Program-made: the position numbers and the translations under genes
Notes under the pieces: model-generated
Told to the model about the DNA's origin: nothing
The model's input: only the letters and a program-made list of their open reading frames with translations
Databases searched by the model: none
In this document: one piece after another, positions 8,443 to 18,921 of the stretch
Numbering within the stretch: position 1 is the first letter of the stretch
Layout: every line of letters begins with the position of its first letter
NCBI RefSeq assembly: GCF_002563965.1
Contig: NZ_PDJF01000001.1
Span: forward strand, 434,001 to 498,000
Origin: Corynebacterium renale
GTDB lineage: Bacteria > Actinomycetota > Actinomycetes > Mycobacteriales > Mycobacteriaceae
Length of the DNA: 64,000 nucleotides
Direction of reading: 5' to 3'

Positions 8443-10419
8443 ATGCACCCCACCGACAAGCAGCTTATCGACGCCACCGACCCCACCACCCTCGCCTGGG
8501 CCGAAGAATGGTCGCAGCGCACCGAAGCCGCGGCCGTCACAGATCCCGGATACGAAGAACTGCGCGCCCGGATCCACGCCGCCCTCGACTCCGATGAGAA
8601 GATCGACTACGTCAGCCGCCGCGGCGAACACCTGTACAACTTCTGGCGCGACAAGGACCACGAACGCGGCCTCTGGCGGCGCACTGACACGGAAAGCTAC
8701 TTGGCTGGCGTGCCGCAGTGGGAGGTTCTCTTAGACATCGACGCGCTGGCTGCTGCCGAGGGCGTGTCATGGGTGTGGAAGGGTGCGGTCGTCGGGCGTG
8801 ACGAGGCCGGGGTGCCGCGCCGCGCGCTCGTGAAGCTCTCCCGCGGCGGGGCCGACGCCGTGGAGGTCCGGGAATTCGACCTGGATTCCCACGCTTTCGT
8901 CGACGGCTTCACGCTGCCGGAGGCGAAATCGCAGGTTTCGTGGTTGGATGTGGACACGGTCATCGTGGGCACGGATACCGGCGAGGGCTCGTTGACCACG
9001 TCCGGGTACCCGCGCCAGTCGCGGCTGTGGAAGCGCGGCCAAGCGCTCGCCGACGCCGAGCTGATCTTCGAAGCCGCGGATACCGACGTCCTCGGCGCCA
9101 CCTTCGCGGACCATTCCGTGACCCCACCGCGCCTGGTGTCCACACGCGCACTTGATTTCTATTCCGCGCGCACCACCATCGACGGCCACGAGGTCGCGGT
9201 CCCTGACGACTGCGAGGTCACCCCGTATAAGCAGTGGCTGTTCATCCAGCCGCGCACTGCTTTCGCCGGTATCGCTGCGGGTGGGTTGGGCGTCGCGAAG
9301 CAAGGCGGAGAGTACCAGGCCATCTTCACCCCCGACGCGCACACCACGCTCGAGGCGGTGGCGTTCACCCAGGACTACCTCATCCTCACCGTGCTTCGCG
9401 ACGTCACCACCACCTGCCACTACGCGCCCCTCGACAACCCCACCGACCTGCGCGCCATCCCACTTCCCGAGCACGCAACGCACACCGTCGTCGCAACCAG
9501 CCCACGTGACGGCAACGAAGTCTGGATTACGTCCTCCTCCTTCACCCAGCCTGCTACCTTGTACCGCCTCGAAGTCGGTGGCGACCCCGTCACCGTACGT
9601 CGCGCACCCGCACTTTTCGACGCCTCCGGCCTGAACACCGAACAGTTCTGGGCAACCTCCACCGACGGCACCAAAATCCCCTACTTCGTCGTGCGCAGCA
9701 GCACAGCCCCCCAGCCCACCTGGGTCGGCGGCTACGGTGGCTTCGAAGTATCCCTCCTCCCCGGCTACTCCCCGGTGCGTGGCATAGCCTGGCTCGAAGC
9801 CGGCTACACCTTCGTCCTGCCCAACCTGCGCGGCGGCGGCGAATTCGGCCCCGACTGGCACACGCAAGCCACCAAAGCCGGCCGCCACAAGGTGTGGGAA
9901 GACCACCAGGCCGTACTCCGCGACCTCGTTTCCCGCGGCATCGCCCGACCCGAACAGATTGTTATTCGCGGCGGCTCCAACGGCGGGCTCCTCACCGGTG
10001 GCGCGCTCACCCAATACCCCGACGCCTTCGGCGGGGCCGTCATCCAAGTCCCGCTTGCCGACATGCTCCGCTACCACCAGTGGCTCGCCGGAGCTTCCTG
10101 GATGGCCGAATACGGCAACCCCGACAACCCCGACGAGCGCCCCATCCTCGAAAGCTACTCCCCCGTGCACAACGTAGCAGACAGGTCAGACACGGCATAC
10201 CCGCCCGCACTGATCACCACTTCTACCCGCGACGACCGCGTACACCCCGCACACGCCCGCCTCCTAGCGGTAGCGCTCGAGAACGCCGGCCAAGAGGTCG
10301 ACTACTTCGAAAACACCGAAGGGGGCCACGCTGGAGCCCACGGCACCACCCAGACCGCCCGCGTCGAGGCGCTCATCGCCACATGGATGCGGCGCCGCGC
10401 CACCAGCCAACTAGGCTAA
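8443..10419 (+). CDS. Prolyl oligopeptidase family (S9) serine peptidase
   Basis: A 658-residue enzyme with an N-terminal beta-propeller region and a C-terminal alpha/beta-hydrolase domain. The catalytic serine is S512 in RGGSNGGLL, the aspartate is D597 or D598 in STRDDRVHP, and the histidine is H629 in EGGHAG. No signal peptide is seen, so it should be cytoplasmic and cleave proline-containing peptides. ATG 8443 is the start because AAAGGA lies five bases upstream; an in-frame ATG at 8410 falls inside the preceding terminator. The next gene begins five bases after its stop. Confidence 0.92.
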   Translation: MHPTDKQLIDATDPTTLAWAEEWSQRTEAAAVTDPGYEELRARIHAALDSDEKIDYVSRRGEHLYNFWRDKDHERGLWRRTDTESYLAGVPQWEVLLDIDALAAAEGVSWVWKGAVVGRDEAGVPRRALVKLSRGGADAVEVREFDLDSHAFVDGFTLPEAKSQVSWLDVDTVIVGTDTGEGSLTTSGYPRQSRLWKRGQALADAELIFEAADTDVLGATFADHSVTPPRLVSTRALDFYSARTTIDGHEVAVPDDCEVTPYKQWLFIQPRTAFAGIAAGGLGVAKQGGEYQAIFTPDAHTTLEAVAFTQDYLILTVLRDVTTTCHYAPLDNPTDLRAIPLPEHATHTVVATSPRDGNEVWITSSSFTQPATLYRLEVGGDPVTVRRAPALFDASGLNTEQFWATSTDGTKIPYFVVRSSTAPQPTWVGGYGGFEVSLLPGYSPVRGIAWLEAGYTFVLPNLRGGGEFGPDWHTQATKAGRHKVWEDHQAVLRDLVSRGIARPEQIVIRGGSNGGLLTGGALTQYPDAFGGAVIQVPLADMLRYHQWLAGASWMAEYGNPDNPDERPILESYSPVHNVADRSDTAYPPALITTSTRDDRVHPAHARLLAVALENAGQEVDYFENTEGGHAGAHGTTQTARVEALIATWMRRRATSQLG

Positions 10420-10424
10420 GGCAC

Positions 10425-11636
10425 GTGCGTTTCCTCTCCCTGGCCACCATCTTCGCCGCAGCCAGTGGCTTCCTCGTCCTCTGGGTTGCGGCACGAGCCC
10501 TCGACGTCGACGCGTTCGCCGACTTCCAAGCCTTCTGGGGCCTCTTCTTCGCCCTCACCGGCTTCCTCGACGGCATCATGCAAGAAACCACCCGCTCCGT
10601 GGCCGCAGCACGCGAACGGCGCACCAGCGTCGCCACCACAACCGCGTGGCCTATCGCCGGCCTCCTTGGCGTCGTCGCCGCAACGCTCGCGCTGGTGGCC
10701 GGAATTCTGTGGATGAACCCCATCGTCCCCACGCGCCCCGGCAGCGCCACCACCCTCCTGGCGGCCGGACTGCTTTCGTACGCGTTCCAAGCTGTGCTTT
10801 CCGGCGTGCTGTCAGGCCTGGGGCTGTGGCCCCGCTACGCGGCACTCGTGGCCCTAGACTCTGGCGTGCGTTTCGCCGGCGCGGTTGTGGCGTGGATGGC
10901 CGGGGCAGGCATCGGCGTCTACCTCCTTATTACCGTGATCGGCGCGCTGTCCTGGTTATTCATCCTAGGAACTGACCCGCAGCGGACTTCCCACCTGCGC
11001 GCACCGCTGGATGTGTCCGCGCGTGCTTTCCTGCGACGCACCCTCTCTGCGATGGCGGGTACGGGGGCGTCCGCGGTCCTTATCACGGGCTTTCCGGTCT
11101 TAGTGAAGGTTGCGGAGCCCGGCGGGGCACATGGCGGGGCGGTCGCCGCAATCATCTTGGCTGTCACGCTCACGCGCGCGCCGATCCTTGTACCGGTGCA
11201 ACGGTTCCAGTCGGCTCTTATCGTGCGTTGCGTCGAACACCGCGACGCACTGTGGGCCGCGCTGCGCCTGCCCATCGCCCTGACGTACGGCGCTGGCCTG
11301 GCCGGCGGGGCGGCCGCCTGGGTGCTCGGACCGTGGATTCTGGGCACGTTCTTTGGGGAAGAACTCGTGGTTGCGGGACCGGTGCTTGCCGTTCTCACGT
11401 TCGCTTCCGCAGCGACCGGCACGCTCTTCATCACCGGGGCCGCTGCCCTGGCCGCAGACCGCCACGGACACTACGTGACTGGGTGGGCGGTCGCTTCTAC
11501 CGTGGCGTTCGCGGTGTTGTTCATCCCGGCCCCGCTGGAGGTCGCGGTATGTGCTGCGCTTATCGCCGGGCCGGCAGCCGGCGTGTTGGTCCACGCCGTG
11601 GCGATGCGGCGGCCACGTGCAGCGCTGTTAGACTAA
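10425..11636 (+). CDS. Wzx-like polysaccharide membrane protein (multi-pass)
   Basis: A 403-residue polytopic protein with about twelve hydrophobic segments, opening with RFLSLATIFAAASGFLVLW. The architecture is that of the MOP/Wzx superfamily of lipid-linked glycan flippases. The start is a GTG at 10425, five bases after the peptidase stop. Gene order with the two glycosyltransferases and the DUF2304 gene matches M. tuberculosis Rv3630-Rv3632, where Rv3630 is a similar membrane protein. It may move a lipid-linked sugar across the membrane; the substrate is unknown. Confidence 0.7.
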   Translation: MRFLSLATIFAAASGFLVLWVAARALDVDAFADFQAFWGLFFALTGFLDGIMQETTRSVAAARERRTSVATTTAWPIAGLLGVVAATLALVAGILWMNPIVPTRPGSATTLLAAGLLSYAFQAVLSGVLSGLGLWPRYAALVALDSGVRFAGAVVAWMAGAGIGVYLLITVIGALSWLFILGTDPQRTSHLRAPLDVSARAFLRRTLSAMAGTGASAVLITGFPVLVKVAEPGGAHGGAVAAIILAVTLTRAPILVPVQRFQSALIVRCVEHRDALWAALRLPIALTYGAGLAGGAAAWVLGPWILGTFFGEELVVAGPVLAVLTFASAATGTLFITGAAALAADRHGHYVTGWAVASTVAFAVLFIPAPLEVAVCAALIAGPAAGVLVHAVAMRRPRAALLD

Positions 11637-11642
11637 CGGCCC

Positions 11643-12479
11643 ATGACTAGTCTGGCCTGCCTTATCACCGCGTATCGGGGCACGAATGCCGACGATTTCC
11701 TCCTCGCCCTCGAATCATTGCGTGATCAAACCCGGCCCGCCGATGAGCACATCATCGTTTTTGACGGGCCCGTCGCCGCTGAGGTTGCGGCCGCCGCCGA
11801 GTCCGTCGATCTGCCGGGCAAGCGCATCGAGCGTCTCGACGACAACGTGGGCTCCGGACTCGCCTCGGCCGCCGGCGCCGCGCACGTGACCGCCGAATTC
11901 CTGGCACGCCTCGACTCCGACGACATCGCCGCCCCTGAGCGGTTCGCCACCCAACTGCGCTACTTCGCTGAGCACCCGCACGTCGACGTGCTGAGCACCG
12001 CTATGCAGGAATTCGACGACGCCACCTTCCGCGCCACCGCTTCCCTCGAAGCAGCCGCCGGCAAAATACGCCGCCTGCCAGAGACCCACGCGGAACTGGC
12101 TAAATACGCCAAGATTAACTCCCCGATAAATAATCCATCGCTCATGCTGCGCACCTCCACCCTGCGTGCAGCCGGCGGTTACCGGCACGTGCCTCGCATG
12201 GAAGACTATGACCTCGCCGCCCGGGCGCTTGCCCGCGGGGCTGTGCTGCACAATCTGCCGGAACCTTTAACGTGGTTCCGCACCTCCCCCGACCAGCTCA
12301 ACCGCCGCACCGACGGCATGTGGCGCGCTGAGGCCCGCATGCAGGCCAACCTGGTGCGGTACGGGCTGATTAGCCCGCCGCGGGCGGCGCTGAATTTTGT
12401 GGTGCGCTCGGCGTACCGCGCACTGCCGGCTGGGGTTCTTCGCCGTGTGAACCAACTATTATTCAACCGGACCCGCTAG
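11643..12479 (+). CDS. Family 2 glycosyltransferase
   Basis: A 278-residue soluble GT-A glycosyltransferase. The N-terminal CLITAYRGTNADDF strand begins the nucleotide-sugar fold. ARLDSDDIAAPERF holds the DxD metal-binding motif, and MEDYDLAARAL matches the acceptor-side ED motif. No membrane segment is visible. It lies seven bases after the flippase-like gene and 13 bases before the next glycosyltransferase, so it is part of the same operon. Donor and acceptor sugars cannot be read from the sequence. Confidence 0.85.
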   Translation: MTSLACLITAYRGTNADDFLLALESLRDQTRPADEHIIVFDGPVAAEVAAAAESVDLPGKRIERLDDNVGSGLASAAGAAHVTAEFLARLDSDDIAAPERFATQLRYFAEHPHVDVLSTAMQEFDDATFRATASLEAAAGKIRRLPETHAELAKYAKINSPINNPSLMLRTSTLRAAGGYRHVPRMEDYDLAARALARGAVLHNLPEPLTWFRTSPDQLNRRTDGMWRAEARMQANLVRYGLISPPRAALNFVVRSAYRALPAGVLRRVNQLLFNRTR

Positions 12480-12492
12480 CATAAGCGTCACC

Positions 12493-13185
12493 ATGAACTT
12501 TGCAGATACTTGGCTGATTGTGCCGTGCTACAACGAGGCGACCGTCATCGGTGACGTCATCTCCCAGGCGCGCGAAACTTTCCCCAACATTGTGGCGGTC
12601 AACGATGGCTCCCACGACGGTTCCGACCGGAAAATCCACGAAGCCGGCGCCCACCTGGTCAATCATCCAGTCAACCTGGGCCAGGGTGCCGCGATTCAGA
12701 CCGGTGTCGAATACGCGCGAGCCCAACCCGGCGCCCAGTATTTCGTGACCTTCGACGCGGACGGCCAACACCAGGTCAAGGACGTCGTCCGCATGGTGCA
12801 ACGGCTTCGCGACGAGCCCCTCGACATCATCGTGGGAACCCGATTCGGGCGGCCCCGCAGCGAGGACGACCAAGTTCCATGGATTAAGCGTGTGGTACTT
12901 CAGACCGTCGTGAAGCTATCGCCACGGACCAAGCGTCTCGGCCTCACCGACGCGCACAACGGGCTACGGGCCTTCAACAAACCCTTCGCCGACGCCCTCA
13001 ACCTGCGGATGAACGGCATGAGTCACGCGTCCGAGTTCATCTCCGTCATGGACGAGGGTAACTGGCGGGTGGCGGAAGAGCCCGTCGACATCCTGTACAC
13101 CGAATATTCCATGTCCAAGGGCCAGTCACTCATCAACGGGGTGAACATCCTGGCCGACAACCTCGTCGCCCGGAGGCTGCCATGA
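12493..13185 (+). CDS. Polyprenyl-phosphate glycosyltransferase, PpgS-like
   Basis: A 230-residue family-2 transferase related to dolichol-phosphate mannose synthase. LIVPCYNEATVIGDVI is the N-terminal strand and TFDADGQHQ contains the DxD motif. It overlaps a DUF2304 gene by four bases. In M. tuberculosis the corresponding pair Rv3631 (PpgS) and Rv3632 makes polyprenyl-phosphate N-acetylgalactosamine for arabinogalactan, with Rv3632 stimulating the enzyme. I infer the same class of reaction here; the exact sugar is uncertain because corynebacterial arabinogalactan is decorated differently. Confidence 0.8.
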   Translation: MNFADTWLIVPCYNEATVIGDVISQARETFPNIVAVNDGSHDGSDRKIHEAGAHLVNHPVNLGQGAAIQTGVEYARAQPGAQYFVTFDADGQHQVKDVVRMVQRLRDEPLDIIVGTRFGRPRSEDDQVPWIKRVVLQTVVKLSPRTKRLGLTDAHNGLRAFNKPFADALNLRMNGMSHASEFISVMDEGNWRVAEEPVDILYTEYSMSKGQSLINGVNILADNLVARRLP

Positions 13186-13535
13186 TTTTCATCATCCAAG
13201 CCCTGCTCATCGCCGCGACCCTGGCCGTGGCCTGGTACTTTTTCTCCCACCGCGGGACGGCACAGTCGCGGGCTAGCGTAAAAATCCTGGCCGTCGTGTT
13301 CGTCTTCGTGGCCATCTGGGCGGTACTACGCCCCGACGATCTCACCGTCGTCGCAAACTGGGTCGGCGTAGCGCGCGGCACCGACCTCCTCCTGTACGGC
13401 CTCATCGTGGCCTTCATGTTCACCAGCCTGTCCACCTGGGTGCGTTTCCGCGAACAAGAACTGCGTTACGCCCGCCTGGCACGTGCCGTCGCGCTGAAAG
13501 GGGCGGTCCGCCCGACCGACGACTACCCCCGGTAA
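13182..13535 (+). CDS. DUF2304 small membrane protein (partner of PpgS-like enzyme)
   Basis: A 117-residue protein with three hydrophobic segments (about residues 3-20, 29-46 and 64-84) and a basic C-terminal tail, the usual DUF2304 layout. Its ATG overlaps the stop of the transferase gene, so the two are translationally coupled. In mycobacteria the homologue Rv3632 is needed for full PpgS activity, probably by holding it at the membrane. The same helper role is inferred here. Confidence 0.8.
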   Translation: MIFIIQALLIAATLAVAWYFFSHRGTAQSRASVKILAVVFVFVAIWAVLRPDDLTVVANWVGVARGTDLLLYGLIVAFMFTSLSTWVRFREQELRYARLARAVALKGAVRPTDDYPR

Positions 13536-13544
13536 GCTGCACAC

Positions 13545-14342
13545 ATGCCTAAGCAAGAAATCAGCCCCGAAGAACTTCACGACGACACCACACCCGCCGA
13601 AGACGCCGAGCCCAAAAAGAAAAGCCTCGCAGGCCCCATCGCCCTCGCGGTCGCTGGCGCAATCGTCGTCGGCGCCGGAGGCTACGCGCTAGGCCACAAC
13701 CAGGCTGCCACCGCCGCCCGCGCCGAACAAGGCGCACACATTGTCGGCCCCTCCGCCTGGCCCGACAACATCGCCAAAGTCCACCGACGCGTCGAACACG
13801 ACCCGTTCGCCCTCGGTGAGGTCGATGCGCCTGTGGTGATGGGCATGTTCTCCGACTTCGACTGCCCGTTCTGCGTCAAATTCGCCACCGAGACCGAGGG
13901 CCAGCTCATCGACGAATACGTCCGCGACGGCAAGCTACGCATCGAATGGAACGACTTCGCCATTAACGGCCCCACCTCAGTACTTGCCGCCGAAGCCGGC
14001 CGAGCCGCCGCCGCGCAAGGCGCGTTTTGGGAATTCCAGTCCGCCCTCTACGAGCGGGCCAACACCGACGCACCGGGCAAACACCCCGAATTCACCCTCG
14101 ATCAGCTCATTGACATCGCCCGCGACGCCGGCGTCTCCGACATTGACGCCTTCCGCGCCGACATCGAATCCGGGCGCTTCGGCGCTGACGTGATGCTCGC
14201 AAACGGCTACGCCGCCGCCCTCGGAATGAACGCCACCCCGACCTTCATCATCAACGAGCAGGTTGTGCCCGGCGCGCTTCCTTACGAGAAGTTCAAGGAA
14301 ATCATCGACGGCGAGCTAGAAAAAGCCGCGCCCGGCGAATAA
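13545..14342 (+). CDS. Membrane-anchored DsbA-like thioredoxin-fold protein
   Basis: A 265-residue protein with an acidic-basic N-terminal cytoplasmic part, one transmembrane helix at about residues 30-50, and an extracytoplasmic thioredoxin domain. The redox motif CPFC follows FSDFD, and a cis-proline segment NATPTFIIN occurs near the C-terminus, as in DsbA/thiol-disulphide oxidoreductases (family Thioredoxin_4). It probably forms disulphides in exported proteins. It ends the plus-strand operon and converges on the epimerase gene 27 bases away. Confidence 0.85.
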   Translation: MPKQEISPEELHDDTTPAEDAEPKKKSLAGPIALAVAGAIVVGAGGYALGHNQAATAARAEQGAHIVGPSAWPDNIAKVHRRVEHDPFALGEVDAPVVMGMFSDFDCPFCVKFATETEGQLIDEYVRDGKLRIEWNDFAINGPTSVLAAEAGRAAAAQGAFWEFQSALYERANTDAPGKHPEFTLDQLIDIARDAGVSDIDAFRADIESGRFGADVMLANGYAAALGMNATPTFIINEQVVPGALPYEKFKEIIDGELEKAAPGE

Positions 14343-14369
14343 TCCGCCAGGCGGGGCTGCGCGCACCAC

Positions 14370-15374
<1,005 letters not shown>

Positions 15375-15436
15375 TTATCCACAGGTTTTTGGGCTCCCTC
15401 CGACGCGATGCGGAAAATGTGTTTAGTGTCAGTTGT

Positions 15437-16417
15437 ATGACGAAACTCGGGGGGTTAATCGAAGCCCTGGCCGACGGCCTAAATTTCATCAAAGAGACCA
15501 CTGACCGCAAAGCTTTGGCGCAATTGGGGATCCCCAAAGCGCTCGCGCTGAAAATGGAACGCGCCAACAAACTATTCTGGGGTCCCACTTCTCACACCCG
15601 CTACCAGCAAAGGTGCCGCAAGAGTGCGGAGCTTCTCGACGTCCACACGTTGCTCGTCATCGCCGAAAAGACCAAGGAAATCAAAGGCCTGACCGAGCAA
15701 TGGAAGTTTTGCGAGGAACTCTGCGCCCAAGACCTCGACGCTGACGGAATGCGCGACTTCGCCAACGCCCGGATAAAGAAAATCCAGCCGAAAATACGCG
15801 CAGAAAAAGTGGCATACAGGCGTCATTCCAATGACATGAGCTCCGTAACCATCACTGCGAAAAACGCCCTCATCGAAGACTTACGAGCCCAGTTGACCAG
15901 CGTTGAGGACGTCGAGAAGCTGTTTGACGGCGGCCTCCTACCCAAGCAGAAGGGGCGACTGCTCATCGTTGCGACGGCGCAGGAGGTCGAGCGGATTTTT
16001 GACGGGGAAGAAATCTCCGTCCGCATGACTAACGGCGCGGTCATATCCAGCAAAGAGCTGCTCGAACGCACGCTAGACGACGAAATGTACTCCGTCCTCT
16101 TCGACCCCATCGGCGGGCCAATCGACGCGTTCCGATCCACCCGCTTCGCAACCTTCCTGCAACGACTCTTCCTCGCCGCCAAATACCCGACGTGCGTGTG
16201 GGACGACTGCCGCGTCCCATTCTCCGAATGCGAAATCCACCACGTCCACCCCTACGCCGAAGGCGGCGACACCAACCTGGACAACGAAGTCCCAGTCTGC
16301 AAGCACCACAACGGCGTCAACGACGACAAACGCGAAGGCCGGCCCCGCGGCTACCTAAAATTCGACAAAAACGGCACAATCTACCGCGCCTTCGCCGACC
16401 CGAAAGAAAAGGAGTAG
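15437..16417 (+). CDS. HNH endonuclease domain protein (corynebacterial DUF222/13E12-like)
   Basis: A 326-residue protein with a helical N-terminal region and a C-terminal HNH nuclease domain. The zinc and catalytic signature runs CVWDDCRVPFSECEIHH, then HPYAEGGDTNLDN and CKHHNG. Such proteins are abundant and variable in corynebacteria and often act as stand-alone genes of unknown target. The ATG at 15437 has no strong ribosome site; the frame is open upstream to 15350, through the palindrome region. It is followed after 18 bases by a phosphatase-fold gene. Confidence 0.75.
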   Translation: MTKLGGLIEALADGLNFIKETTDRKALAQLGIPKALALKMERANKLFWGPTSHTRYQQRCRKSAELLDVHTLLVIAEKTKEIKGLTEQWKFCEELCAQDLDADGMRDFANARIKKIQPKIRAEKVAYRRHSNDMSSVTITAKNALIEDLRAQLTSVEDVEKLFDGGLLPKQKGRLLIVATAQEVERIFDGEEISVRMTNGAVISSKELLERTLDDEMYSVLFDPIGGPIDAFRSTRFATFLQRLFLAAKYPTCVWDDCRVPFSECEIHHVHPYAEGGDTNLDNEVPVCKHHNGVNDDKREGRPRGYLKFDKNGTIYRAFADPKEKE

Positions 16418-16435
16418 CTTCGGTACGCTGGATAC

Positions 16436-17014
16436 ATGCGTTACCGAATCGTGAAAGAAGACCTCCACCGCGACTACGACGGGTCCATCGACCCCGCCAC
16501 CATCGACCAGGTGCTGGCCGAAGAGATCGCGGCCGCAGAGCGTGACGCCACCGTCGACACGTACCTGCCCATCACCGTAGAGCGCGCCGCCCGCGAACGG
16601 CTCAGCGCGCTCGGCGAAGCACGCCCAGAGATCCTGTACGCCTCCAAAAACAACGCCGCACGCGCGCAACTTGCCTACGCCATCACCAAGCACCTGGCCG
16701 GCGACCGCGTCTACGTGCGAACTATAGGCACCGAAAGCAACAACGACGTCGACCCGCAGGTCGTCGCCGAACTTGAACGCCGCGGCATCGACGCCAGCGC
16801 CCTGTACACCAAGGATGACGTCGCGCGCACCGTGCACACCGCCGACGTCGTGGTACTCCTTGGCGTGTCCGAAACCCCTAGTCTGCCCGGCCACCGGTAC
16901 GAAACGTGGGACATCCGCCACCCGCGCGACGAAGTGGAGATCAGTCGCGCCGCCGATTTCATCGAGCAGAAGGTCCGGGACTTACTCGTAGCGCAGGGCC
17001 TCGATCGGATCTAG
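16436..17014 (+). CDS. Low-molecular-weight phosphatase/arsenate-reductase-fold protein lacking the catalytic cysteine
   Basis: A 192-residue protein with an N-terminal three-helix segment (about residues 18-62) and a C-terminal low-molecular-weight phosphatase fold. In active relatives the P-loop reads roughly VCxxNxxRSQ. Here residues 68-79 read YASKNNAARAQL, so the nucleophile is serine (S70) and the usual final serine is alanine. It should not be a conventional phosphatase or arsenate reductase, and may instead bind a phosphate ligand or partner. Its 3' end overlaps the convergent efflux permease gene by 33 bases. Confidence 0.7.
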   Translation: MRYRIVKEDLHRDYDGSIDPATIDQVLAEEIAAAERDATVDTYLPITVERAARERLSALGEARPEILYASKNNAARAQLAYAITKHLAGDRVYVRTIGTESNNDVDPQVVAELERRGIDASALYTKDDVARTVHTADVVVLLGVSETPSLPGHRYETWDIRHPRDEVEISRAADFIEQKVRDLLVAQGLDRI

Positions 17015-18247
17015 CTTGGCGGCCTTATTCGCCGGGTAAGACCCAAAGAAGAGCCCAATAGCCAGCGAGAATAGCAGGCTCACAACGATCATCGAGACGG
17101 GCGGCGCCACAACCGTCTGCGCGACCGCGAGCCCCAGGCCCACGCCTAGCGCCGTGCCACCGAGAATCCCGATCACGCCACCGACGAGGCAGATAATCAT
17201 CGATTCAATGACGAACTGCAGCCGGATTGCGCCGCGCGACGCGCCGAGCGCTTTCCGGATACCGATTTCTCGGGTGCGCTCCGTCACGGAGACCAGCATG
17301 ATGTTCATAACCCCGATACCACCTACGAGGAGCGCGATACCCGCAATTGCCGAAATCGCCAGGGTCATGGCACCGAGCACCTGGTTCACGCTGTTGAGCG
17401 CTTCGGTGTTATCCCAAATCTTGTAGGTCGCCTTTTCGTTAGCACTGTATTTCGCGGAGAAGAAGGCATCCACCATCTCCTTGACCTGCCCAGGTTTCAC
17501 GCCTTTTTTCACGGAGATCCCCACCTGGTAAAAGGCGGTGTCCGCGCCGACTGCTGCGTTTGCGGTGGTGTACGGCACGTAAAGGGTCGGTGGTTCATAC
17601 CCGCCGGATACGATCCCGGAGGTTTGCGGGGCCTTCGAAACTCCGACGATGGTGAAGCTGGCGATATTGTTGCCGGATTCGACAGTCACCTCTGAGCCGA
17701 TGGCGGCGCGCGCGTTGCCACGAAACAGCTTATCGACGACCCCTTCGGTGGCCACCGCGACCGCCCTGGCGGCGGCTACGTCGTCGTCGGTGAGCTTGCG
17801 TCCAGTGGTCACGTTGATGTTGTTGACGTCCTGGAAGTCAGCGTTGACGCCAAGGACCTCACCTGACGCATCGTCCTCACTGGCGTCGCTGGTCATGGGG
17901 CCGGAAAGTTGGGATCCCTGCAGCGCGATACCGTTGACCCGGCTGCCTAGTCGGGCGCGTAAGTTGTCTACGTCTTCTTCGCTGAGCAGGTCACTGCTGG
18001 TGAGGTTGCTGGTTGAAAGGTTGTATTCGTCGCCTTCTTCTTGCTTTTCGTGGACCTGGACGTTGTAGTCGGCGGAACCTAGGTTTTCGATGTCGTTGAT
18101 CGTTTTTACGCGCAGCGCCGACCCGATGGTGGAGATACCCACCACCGCGGTGATGCCAATAACTACGCCGAGCAGTGTCAACGCAGCGCGCAGTTTGTTC
18201 ACGCGCAAGCTGCTGAAGGCGAGGCCTATCGCATCTTTCAGGTTCAT
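16982..18247 (-). CDS. MacB-like ABC transporter permease (FtsX type)
   Basis: A 421-residue permease with one N-terminal helix (LTLLGVVIGITAVVGI), a large extracytoplasmic domain, and three C-terminal helices including LLVGGIGVMNIMLVSVTERT and REIGIRKALGA. This is the MacB/FtsX layout. The start at 18247 overlaps the stop of the ATPase gene (ATGA), so they are coupled. It is the last gene of a five-gene efflux operon. The substrate is not evident. Confidence 0.9.
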   Translation of the reverse strand: MNLKDAIGLAFSSLRVNKLRAALTLLGVVIGITAVVGISTIGSALRVKTINDIENLGSADYNVQVHEKQEEGDEYNLSTSNLTSSDLLSEEDVDNLRARLGSRVNGIALQGSQLSGPMTSDASEDDASGEVLGVNADFQDVNNINVTTGRKLTDDDVAAARAVAVATEGVVDKLFRGNARAAIGSEVTVESGNNIASFTIVGVSKAPQTSGIVSGGYEPPTLYVPYTTANAAVGADTAFYQVGISVKKGVKPGQVKEMVDAFFSAKYSANEKATYKIWDNTEALNSVNQVLGAMTLAISAIAGIALLVGGIGVMNIMLVSVTERTREIGIRKALGASRGAIRLQFVIESMIICLVGGVIGILGGTALGVGLGLAVAQTVVAPPVSMIVVSLLFSLAIGLFFGSYPANKAAKLDPIEALRYE

Positions 18248-18921
18248 GAGCCAAGCACCCCGTCGCGCATGACCAGGGTGCGTTCGCACTCGTCGGCGAG
18301 TTCTGGGTTGTGGGTAATCACCGCGATTGTGGTGCCGCGTTCCTGGTGGAGTTCGTGGAAGAGTTCCATGACCATGTCCCCGGTGGCTGTGTCGAGGGCG
18401 CCGGTGGGTTCGTCGGCGAGGATGAGGTCGGGGTCGTTGGCCAGGGCGCGGGCGATAGCGACGCGCTGGCGTTGGCCGCCGGAGAGTTCGGCGGGCGAGT
18501 GTTCCATGCGTTCGCCCATACCGACTTGCGCTAGGAGTTCGGCGGCGCGTTCGCTGCGCTCGCGGGACGGCATCCCGGCGTACATCATGGGCAGTTCGAC
18601 GTTGGCTTTTGCGCTGATACGCCCGATGAGGTTGAAGTTTTGGAAGACGAACCCGATTTTGCGTGACCGGAGGCCGGCTAGGGCGTCGTCGTCAAGCCCG
18701 GAAACATCTTCGCCGGAGAGCAGATAGCTGCCGGTGGTGGGCCGGTCGAGGAGCCCGATGATGTTCATGAGCGTGGATTTGCCCGACCCGGACGCGCCGA
18801 CGATGGCCAGCAGTTCACCGCGTTCGATGCGCAGGTCTACGCCGTGCAGCACGGTGAGTTCGTTGGGGGTGCCGATGTTGAACGTCTTCGTGATGTCACG
18901 GATGTCGACGACCGGCGTCAT
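18244..18921 (-). CDS. MacB-like ABC transporter ATP-binding protein
   Basis: A 225-residue ATPase of the LolD/MacB class. Walker A is GASGSGKST, the signature is LSGGQRQRVAIARAL, and Walker B is LILADEPTGALD. It powers the adjacent permeases from the cytoplasm. It starts one base into the stop of the upstream adaptor gene and overlaps the downstream permease by four bases. It is the only ATPase in an operon with two permeases, so it may serve both. Confidence 0.95.
   Translation of the reverse strand: MTPVVDIRDITKTFNIGTPNELTVLHGVDLRIERGELLAIVGASGSGKSTLMNIIGLLDRPTTGSYLLSGEDVSGLDDDALAGLRSRKIGFVFQNFNLIGRISAKANVELPMMYAGMPSRERSERAAELLAQVGMGERMEHSPAELSGGQRQRVAIARALANDPDLILADEPTGALDTATGDMVMELFHELHQERGTTIAVITHNPELADECERTLVMRDGVLGS

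Noticed and set aside
7216..8661. 481-codon minus-strand frame opposite the second mycolyltransferase
   Set aside because: Covers a well-supported secreted enzyme and a terminator; composition is that of an antisense shadow.
8767..10170. 467-codon minus-strand frame opposite the S9 peptidase
   Set aside because: Antisense to a gene with all catalytic residues; Gly/Val/Ala-rich shadow without a ribosome site.
9894..10424. Long upstream extension of the Wzx-like protein
   Set aside because: It is an arginine/proline-rich shadow of the S9 peptidase gene; the membrane protein starts at GTG 10425.
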